NCBI RefSeq assembly: GCF_009905725.1
Contig: NZ_JAAAKV010000006.1
Location: 352,348 to 416,347 of the forward strand
DNA: 64,000 nucleotides
From: Emticicia sp. CRIBPO
Lineage (GTDB): Bacteria > Bacteroidota > Bacteroidia > Cytophagales > Spirosomataceae
Reading direction: 5' to 3'
The notes under the pieces were generated by a model. The model did no database searches. It saw only the letters and a list, made by a program, of their open reading frames with translations, and had not been told where the DNA came from. The position numbers and the translations under genes are program-made. Below, one piece after another: positions 26,030 to 35,259 of this stretch (its first letter is position 1; each line of letters begins with the position of its first letter).

Positions 26030-27196
26030 ATGAAAATTACCAATGTAGAAGCCTTTTGGCTGAGATGTCCGATACCTAAAGAAAAACAACACTTTTCTGA
26101 TTACGGACTTCTGACTGATTTTGACATGACACTGGTGGTCGTTACCACCGACTCAGGATTACAGGGTTTCGGTGAGGCCAAAGCCGCAGTAGGTTCTTCA
26201 GGCGTGTGTGCTTCGATCGTAACCTGTGTCGAAAAAGAAATTAAACCTTTGTTAGTGGGCAAAGACGCCCGTCATATCACCAGGATCTGGGAGCACGTTT
26301 ACAACGGCACCCGTGATCATTACGCATTGAAAAGAGGCCGTAAATTCCCTATCCTGGGCAGAAGAGGGCTGACCATCTCCGCCATGAGTGGGGTAGATAC
26401 CGCCCTCTGGGACCTGAAGGGCAAAGCCCTGGGAGTGCCGGTGGTAGAACTACTGGGCGGAGCCTGCCGCGATCAAATGGAAGCTTATGCCAGTGGTGGC
26501 TGGGCCGGTACAGAAAAGATCGGTGAGCAATTACTAGGTTATGTGTCCAAAGGTTTCAAAGGCGTTAAAATGCGTGTGGGTGTGATGGACGAAACCGTCG
26601 GCGAAAGTGTCAGAAGAGTAAAAGCCGCAAGGGAAGCTTTAGGCGAAAACATTAAACTAATGACCGATGCCCACGGAACCTTCAGTGTGCCGGAAGCCAA
26701 GCAATTCTGCAGAGGTGTGGAAGATTGTAATTTGTACTGGTTTGAAGAACCGATCTCTCCTGATAACAGACACGGCACGGCAGAAGTAAGGGCGTCAACA
26801 GCGATTCCGATTGCCGCAGGTGAAAGTGAGTACACCGCCTTTGATGTCCGTGACCTGATTGAGGTAAGAGCACTGGACGTCGTTCAGCCTGATTCTGCCA
26901 TCATCGGCGGGATTACCGAATCGATGAGGGTGGCCCAGCTGGCTCATGCACATCAGCTTGAACTTGCCCCGCACTGCTGGGGTTCTGCGTTCTCATTCAT
27001 GGCGGGGGTTAACGTGGCTTTTGCTGCTCCTGCAGCTACGGTTATCGAATTCTCGCTGGGTGGCAATCCGATGATGTATGATCTCGTTAAAGAGAAAATC
27101 GAAGCAGTCGATGGTATGATTTCAGCTCCGACAGCACCGGGATTAGGTCTGACGCCGAACTGGGATTTTGTAAATGAATTTAAACAGACAGTCTGA
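26030..27196 (+). CDS. Mandelate racemase/muconate lactonizing enzyme family protein
   Basis: 388-residue enolase-superfamily enzyme. The N-terminal capping domain is followed by the barrel with GFKGVKMRVG (Lys-x-Arg acid/base pair near residue 180), metal ligands in MTDAHGTF, WFEEPISPD and AAGESEYT, an Asp in VVQPDSAIIGG and a His in APHCWGSAFSF. This pattern fits the acid-sugar dehydratase side of the mandelate racemase group (for example galactonate-type). Likely role: dehydration of an aldonic acid to a 2-keto-3-deoxy acid in the same pathway as the neighbouring dehydrogenases. The exact substrate is not readable. Confidence 0.85.
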   Translation: MKITNVEAFWLRCPIPKEKQHFSDYGLLTDFDMTLVVVTTDSGLQGFGEAKAAVGSSGVCASIVTCVEKEIKPLLVGKDARHITRIWEHVYNGTRDHYALKRGRKFPILGRRGLTISAMSGVDTALWDLKGKALGVPVVELLGGACRDQMEAYASGGWAGTEKIGEQLLGYVSKGFKGVKMRVGVMDETVGESVRRVKAAREALGENIKLMTDAHGTFSVPEAKQFCRGVEDCNLYWFEEPISPDNRHGTAEVRASTAIPIAAGESEYTAFDVRDLIEVRALDVVQPDSAIIGGITESMRVAQLAHAHQLELAPHCWGSAFSFMAGVNVAFAAPAATVIEFSLGGNPMMYDLVKEKIEAVDGMISAPTAPGLGLTPNWDFVNEFKQTV

Positions 27197-27260
27197 GCAC
27201 TGACGAAACTTAAAATGTGAATAAGTCCGGGCCATCTCCCGGACATAAACCAATAAAAAT

Positions 27261-27746
27261 ATGGCAAAAGCAGTAAAAATCAACCACGTCACCCTGATCG
27301 TGGACAACCTTGAAAAAGCCTGTGAGTTTTATGAGTATGAACTGGGTCTTACTCCCCTTCCGGCTTTTGTATTCGATTACCCGACCGCCTTCTTCAAGTT
27401 CAATGAAGACCAGCAGCTGCACCTTTCGGAGTGGGATGATAAAGTGTCTTTCAGAGGTCATATCTGTGTGCAGGTAGATGATTTCAATGCTATTTTTCAC
27501 CGCATGAAAGAACTCGGAGTGATCGACACCTCACCTTGGGGTAAAGTAAGACAACTGCCTGACGGAGCCATGCAGATGTTTGTACGCGACCCGTCCGGCA
27601 ATCTTGTTGAGTTTTCATCTGTACCGGGAAGCGAAGTAGATCCGGCGATATTTGAAGATGAACTTTACCAGGAAGGATTATATGTTTCAGGAAGAAACGA
27701 CTTCAGAGGCTACAAATCTGAGAATGCTACTTTGTATCATGGGTAA
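27261..27746 (+). CDS. VOC family protein (glyoxalase/dioxygenase-like)
   Basis: 161 residues with two beta-alpha-beta-beta-beta modules: INHVTLIVDNLEKACEFYEY near residue 6 and FRGHICVQVDDFNAIFHRMKE near 70, then QMFVRDPSGNLVEFSS near 110. His and Glu in these strands are the usual metal ligands. It lies 64 bp after the dehydratase and before the 2-hydroxyacid dehydrogenase. It could be an isomerase, lyase or extradiol-like enzyme of the pathway; VOC members cannot be assigned more closely by eye. Confidence 0.85.
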   Translation: MAKAVKINHVTLIVDNLEKACEFYEYELGLTPLPAFVFDYPTAFFKFNEDQQLHLSEWDDKVSFRGHICVQVDDFNAIFHRMKELGVIDTSPWGKVRQLPDGAMQMFVRDPSGNLVEFSSVPGSEVDPAIFEDELYQEGLYVSGRNDFRGYKSENATLYHG

Positions 27747-27833
27747 GGTATTCGTTTAGTTTTTTGTCTTATAGAAAACCATTGAGAATGCAGGCTTTAA
27801 AGACTGATCTATTAATGGTGAAAAAAACCGGGA

Positions 27834-28802
27834 ATGAAAAAAAATGTGATCCTTCTGGAAACCATCGCTGATGAAGCCTTGGCTTTGCTGGAAGCAGAAA
27901 AAGAAAATATCCAGATTTTTACGGCTTACGGGTCTGTTCCGGTGGATCAGATCCTGGCTGAAAATCCCATTCACGCCGTCATCACGAGGGGTAAGGGTCA
28001 GGTCAATCCCAAGCTGATGGATGCCTGTCCTGATCTGGCTGTGGTGGCCCGCTGCGGTGTTGGATTAGACAATGTGGATGTGAAAGAGGCGACTTCAAGA
28101 AACATTAAGGTGGTTAACGCCCCCGGATCAAACTCCGGCACCATCGCCGAACATGCCCTGACCCTCATGCTGATGCTGCAACGAAATCTGTATGAATCGG
28201 CCCGGCAGGTTAAAGCAGGCAACTGGGAATGGAGAAACCAGTTTGAAGGCGACGAATTAAACGGCAAAACCCTGGGAATTCTCGGTATGGGTAACATCGG
28301 AAAAAGGGTAGCTAAAATAGCAGATGCCTTTGGGATGAATGTCGTTTACTGGGACAAATTTCAACCGGAAACGCCATACCAATATCTGCCGCTCGAGGAA
28401 GTCCTGAGTTCGTCAGATATCATCACCCTGCACCTGCCCTTACTGGAAGATACCAAAAACCTGATCGGCAGCGAAGAGTTGAAAAAGATGCAGAAACACG
28501 CCATCCTGATCAACACCGCCAGAGGTGGCCTGGTAGATCACGATGCTTTGCTGGAGGCTTTGAATAACAGCGAAATAGCAGGTTTCGGAGCAGATGTACT
28601 GGACGTGGAACCGCCATCCCCCGACAACCCCCTGACTGCTCATCCCAAGACCATCATTACGGCACACGTGGGTAGTCTGACCGCTACGACTTATAAAAAC
28701 ATGTGTGTATCTACTGTCAGTAACGTTTTGGCTATTTTATTCAATAAAAAGCCCCAGCCTGAGAGTATTTTTAACAGAAGAGAACTAAATTTGACAGAAT
28801 AA
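27834..28802 (+). CDS. D-2-hydroxyacid dehydrogenase
   Basis: 322 residues of the D-isomer-specific 2-hydroxyacid dehydrogenase family. The NAD-binding GILGMGNIGKRVAKIADAFG is near residue 147, and the catalytic Arg (NTARGGLVD near 229), Glu (DVLDVEPPS) and His (ITAHVGSLT) are all present. NAD-dependent reduction of a 2-keto acid or oxidation of a 2-hydroxy acid is expected, for example a product of the preceding dehydratase. It resembles phosphoglycerate or hydroxypyruvate dehydrogenases in length and lacks an ACT domain. Confidence 0.9.
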   Translation: MKKNVILLETIADEALALLEAEKENIQIFTAYGSVPVDQILAENPIHAVITRGKGQVNPKLMDACPDLAVVARCGVGLDNVDVKEATSRNIKVVNAPGSNSGTIAEHALTLMLMLQRNLYESARQVKAGNWEWRNQFEGDELNGKTLGILGMGNIGKRVAKIADAFGMNVVYWDKFQPETPYQYLPLEEVLSSSDIITLHLPLLEDTKNLIGSEELKKMQKHAILINTARGGLVDHDALLEALNNSEIAGFGADVLDVEPPSPDNPLTAHPKTIITAHVGSLTATTYKNMCVSTVSNVLAILFNKKPQPESIFNRRELNLTE

Positions 28803-28847
28803 CAACCGAACACCTGAAATTAAACAAATATTCAACCTGAAGAATCA

Positions 28848-31514
28848 ATGAATCAAATCTTTAAAACTGTTCTGGCCTTTTCAATGCTTCTGCTGATTGC
28901 GGCCTCTTACACCAAACTCAAGCGGACTGAACCGGCTGTCAGTCATACTGACAATCCCAAAACAGAGAAGCTTAAACTACAGCCAGGATTTGTGGCTGAG
29001 CACCTTTACAGCCCTTCAGAATCCATGCAGGGATCGTGGGTGGCCATGGCATTTGATGACAAAGGCAGAATGATCACTTCTGATCAGTACGGAGCTCTTT
29101 ACCGCTTGAAAATCCCTGCAATTGGTTCAGGCACTGCCCCGGTTATTGAAAAACTAAAGATCGGTACTGCTACAGATACCTTAGGCATGGGCAATGCACA
29201 GGGCTTGCTGTATGCTTTCAACAGCTTATATGTGATGGTCAACAACAGGGCAAACCCTAAAGCTCCCCGTGGCAGCGGACTTTACCGCCTCCAGGATACC
29301 GACAATGACGATCAGTTTGACAAAGTTACTCTTCTGAAAGGCCTGACCGGTGAAGGGGAGCACGGACCTCACAGCGTGATCCTGTCTCCTGACAAAAAAT
29401 CATTATATGTTGTAGCAGGTAACTTTACCCACCTTCCGGCTGTCAACTCTCATCGTCTTCCTCCTGTATGGCAGGATGATAACCTTTTGCCGATGATCAA
29501 AGACCCGCGTGGTCATGACAGGGATCCGATCCTTCCGGCAGGATGGATTGCCAATGTGGATTCAACTGGTACACACTGGGATATGGTAGCCGGTGGTTTC
29601 CGTAACCCGTATGACATCGCTTTCAACGAAAACGGTGACCTTTTTACTTATGACTCAGACATGGAGTGGGACTTCGGTTTACCATGGTACCGCCCGACCC
29701 GTATCTGCCATGTAACATCAGGTGCAGAGTTCGGTTGGAGAACAGGAACCGCCAAATGGTCTCCTACTTTTTCAGATAACCTTCCTGCTATCCTAAATAT
29801 CGGCCAGGGATCCCCTACCAACCTGTTGCATTTAAAAGGAGCTAAATTTCCTTCCAAATATAAAGACGCTTTGTTAGCCTTCGACTGGAGTTTCGGAATC
29901 ATGCACCTGGTGCACCTTAAATCTTCAGGAGCAAGTTACACGGCAGAAAGAGAAGAATTCCTTTCCGGTATGCCATTACCGTTAACAGACGGCACCATCG
30001 GGCCTGACGGAGCTTTGTATTTCCTTACCGGCGGCCGTCGTCTTCAGTCTGACCTTTACAGGGTGTATTATAATGGCACAGAAGATACAGGAAAACAAAT
30101 AGCTGCTTCTGTAACCAAAGAAAATGAATTAAGAAGAAGCCTGGAGAAATTCCATGGTAAGGCTGATCCGGCTGCTGTAGCAGCTGCATGGCCTCAGCTG
30201 AAACACCCTGACCGCTTTATCAGGTACGCCGCCAGGATTGCTTTGGAGCACCAGCCGGTATCTGAGTGGAAAGACAAAGCCCTGACCGAAAAAGACCCTG
30301 TAACGGCCATCAATGCCCTGACAGGCCTGATCCGTCACAGTGCGGTAACTGAGAAAGCTACTTTGCTGAAAGCACTGACAGCGATTAATTTTAAAACGCT
30401 TTCTGAAACAGGCCAGACGGACTTGTTGAGAGCGTATGAATTGGTATTATTCAGAATGGGACAACCTGACGCGGCCCTGAAAGCCCAGATTGTAGCTGCT
30501 CTGAATCCTTCGTATCCTTCAGCCAATACTACGATCAACATGGCCCTGAGTAAGGTCCTTGTTTATATTGAAGCTCCCGGGGTAATTGCTAAAACATTGG
30601 TTCTACTTGACAAAAAAGATGCTGCAGGTGATATGGCCGGTGGCGAAACTGCCAAATCTTCTGCCGACCTGATCATGAGAAACCCTCAATATGGTCTTGA
30701 TATTGCTAAAATGCTGGAGAAAATACCACCGGTACAGCAAACCTTTTACGCTACCTTGCTGAGCAATTCAAAAAGTGGCTGGACACCTGCCCTACAGGAA
30801 AAATACATGAAATGGTTTAATAAAGCCTTCACCTACAGAGGTGGTGTGAGTTATATCGGTTTCATTGACAAAGCCCGTAAAATGGCTTTGGCGAATGTGC
30901 CTGCTGACAAAAAGACGGCTTACGACAAACTTTCAGGTGGAGAATTACTGACCCAGTCAGGCAATGACCTGGTGCAGGCGGTTTATCCTAAAGGTCCTGG
31001 CAGAAACTGGTCAGTTAAAAATGCATCGGCCGTTATTGACAGTGGTCTGGTAAACAGGAACTTTGCACAGGGCAAAGCCATGTACAATGCCATTACCTGT
31101 TCCAGATGTCACAGCATTGCGGGAGAAGGCGGAAACATTGGTCCTGATCTGACCCAGCTGTCAACCCGTTTCTCATCCAAAGATATCCTTGAAGCGATCA
31201 TCGAACCAGACAAAGCCATCTCCGATCAATATGCAGCCACCCAGTTCGTTTTAAAGAACGGAGAGACCGTAGTTGGTCGTCTGACCAACGAAGACAAGGA
31301 GGCCTATTATATTTCTCAGAACCCGTTTGCTCCTGACATGGTGTTGAAGGTGTTGAAAAAGAATGTGGTTTCAACCAAGTATTCATCTGTTTCGGTGATG
31401 TTACCTGGTCTGATCAACAGCCTTAGTCCGGAAGAATTAAAAGACCTGATGGCTTTCCTTACCTCAGGAGGGAATCAGAAACATCAGATGTTTACAGCCA
31501 AAGTCCAAAAGTAA
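28848..31514 (+). CDS. PVC-type beta-propeller/HEAT/cytochrome c dehydrogenase-like protein
   Basis: 888 residues with an N-terminal signal sequence. Residues about 40-420 form a six-bladed propeller like the PQQ-dependent or membrane-bound glucose dehydrogenase group (LYVMVNNRA, GEHGPHSVILSPDKK, GGFRNPYDIAFNENGDLFTYD). Residues about 430-680 are HEAT-like helical repeats. A cytochrome c domain follows, with CSRCH near residue 751 and GGNIGPDLTQLSTR just after; this is the Planctomycete heme-binding layout. Probable role: oxidation of a sugar outside the cytoplasm with electron transfer to its own heme. It is followed after 3 bp by the ThuA gene. Confidence 0.86.
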   Translation: MNQIFKTVLAFSMLLLIAASYTKLKRTEPAVSHTDNPKTEKLKLQPGFVAEHLYSPSESMQGSWVAMAFDDKGRMITSDQYGALYRLKIPAIGSGTAPVIEKLKIGTATDTLGMGNAQGLLYAFNSLYVMVNNRANPKAPRGSGLYRLQDTDNDDQFDKVTLLKGLTGEGEHGPHSVILSPDKKSLYVVAGNFTHLPAVNSHRLPPVWQDDNLLPMIKDPRGHDRDPILPAGWIANVDSTGTHWDMVAGGFRNPYDIAFNENGDLFTYDSDMEWDFGLPWYRPTRICHVTSGAEFGWRTGTAKWSPTFSDNLPAILNIGQGSPTNLLHLKGAKFPSKYKDALLAFDWSFGIMHLVHLKSSGASYTAEREEFLSGMPLPLTDGTIGPDGALYFLTGGRRLQSDLYRVYYNGTEDTGKQIAASVTKENELRRSLEKFHGKADPAAVAAAWPQLKHPDRFIRYAARIALEHQPVSEWKDKALTEKDPVTAINALTGLIRHSAVTEKATLLKALTAINFKTLSETGQTDLLRAYELVLFRMGQPDAALKAQIVAALNPSYPSANTTINMALSKVLVYIEAPGVIAKTLVLLDKKDAAGDMAGGETAKSSADLIMRNPQYGLDIAKMLEKIPPVQQTFYATLLSNSKSGWTPALQEKYMKWFNKAFTYRGGVSYIGFIDKARKMALANVPADKKTAYDKLSGGELLTQSGNDLVQAVYPKGPGRNWSVKNASAVIDSGLVNRNFAQGKAMYNAITCSRCHSIAGEGGNIGPDLTQLSTRFSSKDILEAIIEPDKAISDQYAATQFVLKNGETVVGRLTNEDKEAYYISQNPFAPDMVLKVLKKNVVSTKYSSVSVMLPGLINSLSPEELKDLMAFLTSGGNQKHQMFTAKVQK

Positions 31515-31517
31515 CTC

Positions 31518-32408
31518 ATGAAATCAAACATAAGGAAATCGCTCTTTTTTTGCCTGGCTCTTTTGTTGTCGTTCTCGGCAATGGCACAGGCTCCGATCAA
31601 GGTATTGCTCATTGATGGTCAGAACAACCACGGCAACTGGCCGGAAACGACCATCATGATGAAAAAATACCTGGAAGAAACCGGGCTTTTTAAAGTTACC
31701 GTGGCCACTACTCCACCGAAAGGCGGCAATATGGCTACTTTCAAACCGGTCTTTTCCAATTATGATGCGGTGGTATCTAACTATAACGGAGAGCCCTGGC
31801 CGGTGGAAACACAGAAGGCATTTGAAAAATTTGTGCAGAACGGCGGAGGCTTTGTTTCTGTACATGCCGCCGACAATGCTTTCCCGCAATGGAAAGCCTA
31901 CAACCAGATGATCGGCATCGGAGGCTGGGAAGGTCGTGATGAAAAATCAGGCCCTTACCTGTACTATAATGAACAAAACGGAGAATTTGTAAAAGACACC
32001 AGCCCGGGCAGAGGAGGAAGTCATGGTGATCAGCATCAGTTCCTGGTGAAAGCCAGAGACCCTAATCACCCGATCACCAAAGGACTGCCTGAAAGCTGGA
32101 TGCATGAAAATGACGAGCTGTATGATAGGCTCAGAGGACCGGGGGCATTGACCCTTGAAGTGCTCGCCACGTCCTACAGTCAGACGGAGAAAAGAGGATC
32201 CGGCAGACATGAGCCTGTATTGATGGTTACCAAATATGGCAAGGGCCGTATTTTCCATACCACGCTCGGACATGGCAATGATTCGCAAAAGTGTGTCGGC
32301 TTTATTACAACACTTCAGAGAGGCACGGAATGGGTTGCGAAAGGAGAAGTGACCCAGAAGGTACCGGAAGACTTTCCAAACGCCGAAAAAGCAAGCATCA
32401 GACCTTAA
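31518..32408 (+). CDS. ThuA domain protein
   Basis: 296 residues with a signal peptide (ends SAMAQ) and a ThuA (class I glutamine amidotransferase-like) fold: VLLIDGQNNHGNW at the start, YDAVVSNYNGEPWP, FVQNGGGFVSVHAADNAF near residue 110, HPITKGLPESWMHENDELYD and GRIFHTTLGHGND. ThuA proteins occur in sugar and keto-sugar catabolic clusters; their reaction is usually undefined. It is coupled to the 888-residue dehydrogenase by a 3-bp gap, so the two probably act together. Confidence 0.88.
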   Translation: MKSNIRKSLFFCLALLLSFSAMAQAPIKVLLIDGQNNHGNWPETTIMMKKYLEETGLFKVTVATTPPKGGNMATFKPVFSNYDAVVSNYNGEPWPVETQKAFEKFVQNGGGFVSVHAADNAFPQWKAYNQMIGIGGWEGRDEKSGPYLYYNEQNGEFVKDTSPGRGGSHGDQHQFLVKARDPNHPITKGLPESWMHENDELYDRLRGPGALTLEVLATSYSQTEKRGSGRHEPVLMVTKYGKGRIFHTTLGHGNDSQKCVGFITTLQRGTEWVAKGEVTQKVPEDFPNAEKASIRP

Positions 32409-32447
32409 GAGATATTATATAAAAACATATTCAATCAAATATTAATC

Positions 32448-33338
32448 ATGAAATCAAACTCATCGCGTCGTTCAGCCCTGAAAAGCATCCTGGGCACTGC
32501 TGCGGTAGTATCATCTCCGATGATATCACTGACAGAAGCTTTTGCGGCTTCAGAAAAAGCCCTTGGTGCTGACCTTAATGGTAAAATCAACCATTCTGTA
32601 GCCAGATGGTGCTACAGCAAAATCCCTTTGGAAGACCTTTGTGTGGAGGCTAAAAAAATGGGTATCAAATCAGTGGAACTTCAGGGACCGGACGAATGGC
32701 CGATCCTTCAGAAACACGGTCTTACCTGTGCTATGCCATGGGGTGCCGGACTGGGTATCGAAAAAGGCTTTAATGATCCAGCTTTGCATAATGAGCTGAT
32801 TGCGAGTTTTGAAACTATATTTCCTAAACTGAAAGCTGCCGGACTTGACAAAGTGATTTGTTTCTCAGGCAACAGAAGAGGAATGAGCGACGAGCAGGGC
32901 ATTGAAAACTGTGCCATAGCTCTTAAAAAACTGATGCCGTCTGCCGAAAAACACGGTGTAACCATGGTGATGGAGTTGCTCAACAGCAAAGTCAATCACA
33001 AAGATTACATGTGTGACTTAACCAAATGGGGAGTTGCCCTTTGTGATAAAGTAGGTTCTGAGCGTTTCAAACTGCTTTATGACATCTATCACATGCAGAT
33101 CATGGAAGGTGACGTAATCGCTACCATTAAGAAATACCATCCTTACTTCGGACACTATCACACCGGAGGTGTGCCGGGCCGGGCCGAAATTGATGAGACA
33201 CAGGAGCTGAATTACCCTGCCATCATGAAAGCCATCGTGGATACAGGATACAAAGGATATGTAGGACAGGAATTCATTCCTAAACGTGACCCTCTTGCTT
33301 CTCTTTCACAGGCTGTCAAGATTTGTGACATCGCATAA
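32448..33338 (+). CDS. Exported hydroxypyruvate isomerase-like TIM barrel
   Basis: 296 residues. Residues 1-33 are a Tat-type signal (SRRSALKSILGTAAVVSS). The rest is a xylose isomerase-like barrel: MGIKSVELQGPDEWPILQKH, GVTMVMELLNSKVNHKDY with Glu, FKLLYDIYHMQIMEGD with Asp and His, YFGHYHTGGVPGRAEID with His, and GYVGQEFIP with Glu. These are the expected metal ligands of hydroxypyruvate isomerase-like enzymes. Export by Tat is notable because most members are cytosolic. It is the last gene of the run. Confidence 0.85.
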   Translation: MKSNSSRRSALKSILGTAAVVSSPMISLTEAFAASEKALGADLNGKINHSVARWCYSKIPLEDLCVEAKKMGIKSVELQGPDEWPILQKHGLTCAMPWGAGLGIEKGFNDPALHNELIASFETIFPKLKAAGLDKVICFSGNRRGMSDEQGIENCAIALKKLMPSAEKHGVTMVMELLNSKVNHKDYMCDLTKWGVALCDKVGSERFKLLYDIYHMQIMEGDVIATIKKYHPYFGHYHTGGVPGRAEIDETQELNYPAIMKAIVDTGYKGYVGQEFIPKRDPLASLSQAVKICDIA

Positions 33339-33342
33339 AAAC

Positions 33343-33372
33343 AAAAAGGCCGGAATTACTTCCGGCCTTTTT
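33343..33372. terminator. Bidirectional intrinsic terminator
   Basis: AAAAAGGCCGGAA pairs with TTCCGGCCTTTTT around a 4-nt loop. It ends the sugar-oxidation cluster on the plus strand and the respiratory operon on the minus strand. Confidence 0.92.
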
Positions 33373-33386
33373 GATATATCTTCGGC

Positions 33387-33662
33387 TTATCCCTGGTAAA
33401 TTTCGTCCATGCGTTGTTTTAAAGCCAGCCTTTCTTTCAGCTCTTTCTTTCCTGTACGGTACCACATGTAAATCAATCCCGCCACAAGTAAATACGGCGT
33501 AGAAAGAAGATACAGAATCCCGAAATTGATCCCGGTACCGATCACTCCTCTTCCCTCGCTTAAGTTACTGCCGACAGTAGCCCGGCACATGGCACACTGA
33601 GCCCATGAAGGTGAGGCTGAAACCAGAAGTAAAATAACGAAAAGTACAATGCTCTTTTTCAT
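33387..33662 (-). CDS. Small conserved signal-peptide protein of the oxidase operon
   Basis: 91 residues: a signal peptide ending SWAQ, then the motif CAMCRATVGSN, one transmembrane helix near residues 45-67 and a basic tail. The CxxC could bind metal or heme-assembly partners, but no role is known to me. It is the last gene of the operon, 7 bp after the DUF420 gene. Similar small proteins occur at the end of cytochrome oxidase operons in Bacteroidota. Confidence 0.65.
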   Translation of the reverse strand: MKKSIVLFVILLLVSASPSWAQCAMCRATVGSNLSEGRGVIGTGINFGILYLLSTPYLLVAGLIYMWYRTGKKELKERLALKQRMDEIYQG

Positions 33663-33669
33663 AAGTATA

Positions 33670-34200
33670 TCAGGTATAATAAGGAGAAATCATCAGGTAA
33701 GCAATCACCCCGGTAACAGAAACATACAACCAGATCGGATACGCTATTTTAGTGATCTTCCTGTGTTCTTCATAACGCCCGGTAAAACCAAAATAATAAG
33801 CCCTCAACACAAAAGGTAAAACGATGAGAGAAGCCAGAATGTGCGAAATCAGGTTAAAATAATAGAAATACCTGATGGCTCCCTCTCCTCCATATGGAGT
33901 AGCCTGGTTTGACAAGTGATAAATCACATAAAAAACCAGGAACAAAGCTCCGAGTGAAAACGCAGCGGTCATTGCTTTTCTGTGGGCTTCAATATTTTTG
34001 CTTTTGATAAACCACAGTCCGACCAGCAAAAAAACAGCAGTAGCGGAGTTTATGATCGCATTGATCAAAGGAAGCGTTTTAGTCCATGCTCCCAGGTCAA
34101 ATTTCATCCTGATGCCCAGTAAAAGAGCTACCACCACAGGAATAACAACTGAAATGATATTGATCAGTCGTAATGATGATTTTTTCTCTGTAATATCCAT
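33670..34200 (-). CDS. DUF420 membrane protein
   Basis: 176 residues with four to five hydrophobic helices. The NIISVVIPVVVALLLGI start, AHRKAMTAAFSLGALFLVFY (conserved His in the second helix) and HEE-like YEEHRKITKIAYPIWLYVSVTG end are typical of DUF420. In Bacillus and others DUF420 (CtaM-like) is needed for cytochrome oxidase assembly. The gene is 9 bp downstream of SCO, which fits oxidase maturation. Confidence 0.82.
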   Translation of the reverse strand: MDITEKKSSLRLINIISVVIPVVVALLLGIRMKFDLGAWTKTLPLINAIINSATAVFLLVGLWFIKSKNIEAHRKAMTAAFSLGALFLVFYVIYHLSNQATPYGGEGAIRYFYYFNLISHILASLIVLPFVLRAYYFGFTGRYEEHRKITKIAYPIWLYVSVTGVIAYLMISPYYT

Positions 34201-34209
34201 TCTAAAAAA

Positions 34210-34905
34210 TTATTTTTGTTTTTTCTGATGATCCAGCAGCACTTTGATTTCTACAATAAGCCTGTTGATCTCATCTTTATCAGTTCCTTCATAAATCCCC
34301 CTGAAATACCCCCCCCCATCTATCAATAATAACTTATCAGAGTGAATAAAGGTTTCGTCAATTGATTCAATTCCTTTATCATATTCAGAAGCATCTGCAG
34401 TGGGTAATTTAAATCCTTTAATGGCCAGGTTATAGATATAACCCTTATCTCCCGTCAGAAAATACCATTTGTCCTTTAAAGCTCCGTACTTCGAACTGTA
34501 CGCCTTAAGCACTTCAGAACTGTCATGGGCCGGATCCACAGTAATACTCACCAGTTTCAGTAAATCTTCGTGTTTGAAATTTTCCTGAACCCTCGAAAGG
34601 TTGGTATTCACCGGAGGGCAGATCGTCCCGCAACGGGAGAAAAAGAAACTGGTTACAAAGATCTTCCCTTTCAGTTCTTCTGAGTTCAGCGTATCTCCGT
34701 TCTGGCTGACCAACTGAAAAGCAGGAGCCTGGTTAAATACCGTATCGCCCTTTACTATCTTTACCTCATCCCGTTCATTGATCACAGGGAAGTAGTAAGG
34801 TAAGTCAAAGTTATTTTTACCAAAAAGCTTTAAGAAAATAAACACCAAAGCTGGAATTACCAGTATCACTACCAGAATTCCAGCCTTTAAAAAATTACTT
34901 TTCAT
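34210..34905 (-). CDS. SCO1/SenC copper chaperone
   Basis: 231 residues with an N-terminal membrane anchor (residues 8-28) and a thioredoxin-like domain. The copper ligands are visible: the Cys pair in RCGTICPPVN near residue 90 and the later His in DETFIHSDKLLLID. Expected role: insertion of copper into the CuA site of subunit II (encoded at 40519). It is 3 bp from the subunit IV gene and 9 bp from DUF420. Confidence 0.9.
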   Translation of the reverse strand: MKSNFLKAGILVVILVIPALVFIFLKLFGKNNFDLPYYFPVINERDEVKIVKGDTVFNQAPAFQLVSQNGDTLNSEELKGKIFVTSFFFSRCGTICPPVNTNLSRVQENFKHEDLLKLVSITVDPAHDSSEVLKAYSSKYGALKDKWYFLTGDKGYIYNLAIKGFKLPTADASEYDKGIESIDETFIHSDKLLLIDGGGYFRGIYEGTDKDEINRLIVEIKVLLDHQKKQK

Positions 34906-34908
34906 ATA

Positions 34909-35232
34909 TTAAACACTACCAATATAACCACCTTCTACGATCAGGGCTACCAATAACCAAACCACAAAAAGGCTCGGCAGAATAATAGTCCAGATCAGGG
35001 ATTTAACCTCTCCTTTTAAGTGCATAAAGGTCCCTACAATAAAATAGGCCTTTACAATGGTCATAATGATAAATATAATGATCTTAGTCCATTTGAATCT
35101 GTCAGTATCAAGACCGAAAGCGATAACGAATTCTATCGCAGTCAATACCAGCAAAATCCAGAATACTTTCCACAACTCCTTGGTTTGTGGCTTTAATTTT
35201 TCTCCTTCGTGAGTAGTACTATGATTTCCCAT
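34909..35232 (-). CDS. Cytochrome c oxidase subunit IV
   Basis: 107 residues with three membrane helices (WKVFWILLVLTAIEFVIAF, then KIIIFIIMTIVKAYFIVGTF, then LIWTIILPSLFVVWLLVAL). The KAYFIVGTFMHLK segment is the signature of the prokaryotic COX4 family. It follows the first subunit III gene by 27 bp in the operon direction. Confidence 0.85.
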   Translation of the reverse strand: MGNHSTTHEGEKLKPQTKELWKVFWILLVLTAIEFVIAFGLDTDRFKWTKIIIFIIMTIVKAYFIVGTFMHLKGEVKSLIWTIILPSLFVVWLLVALIVEGGYIGSV

Positions 35233-35259
35233 TTTTCTTAATTTTTTTAGAATGAACGA

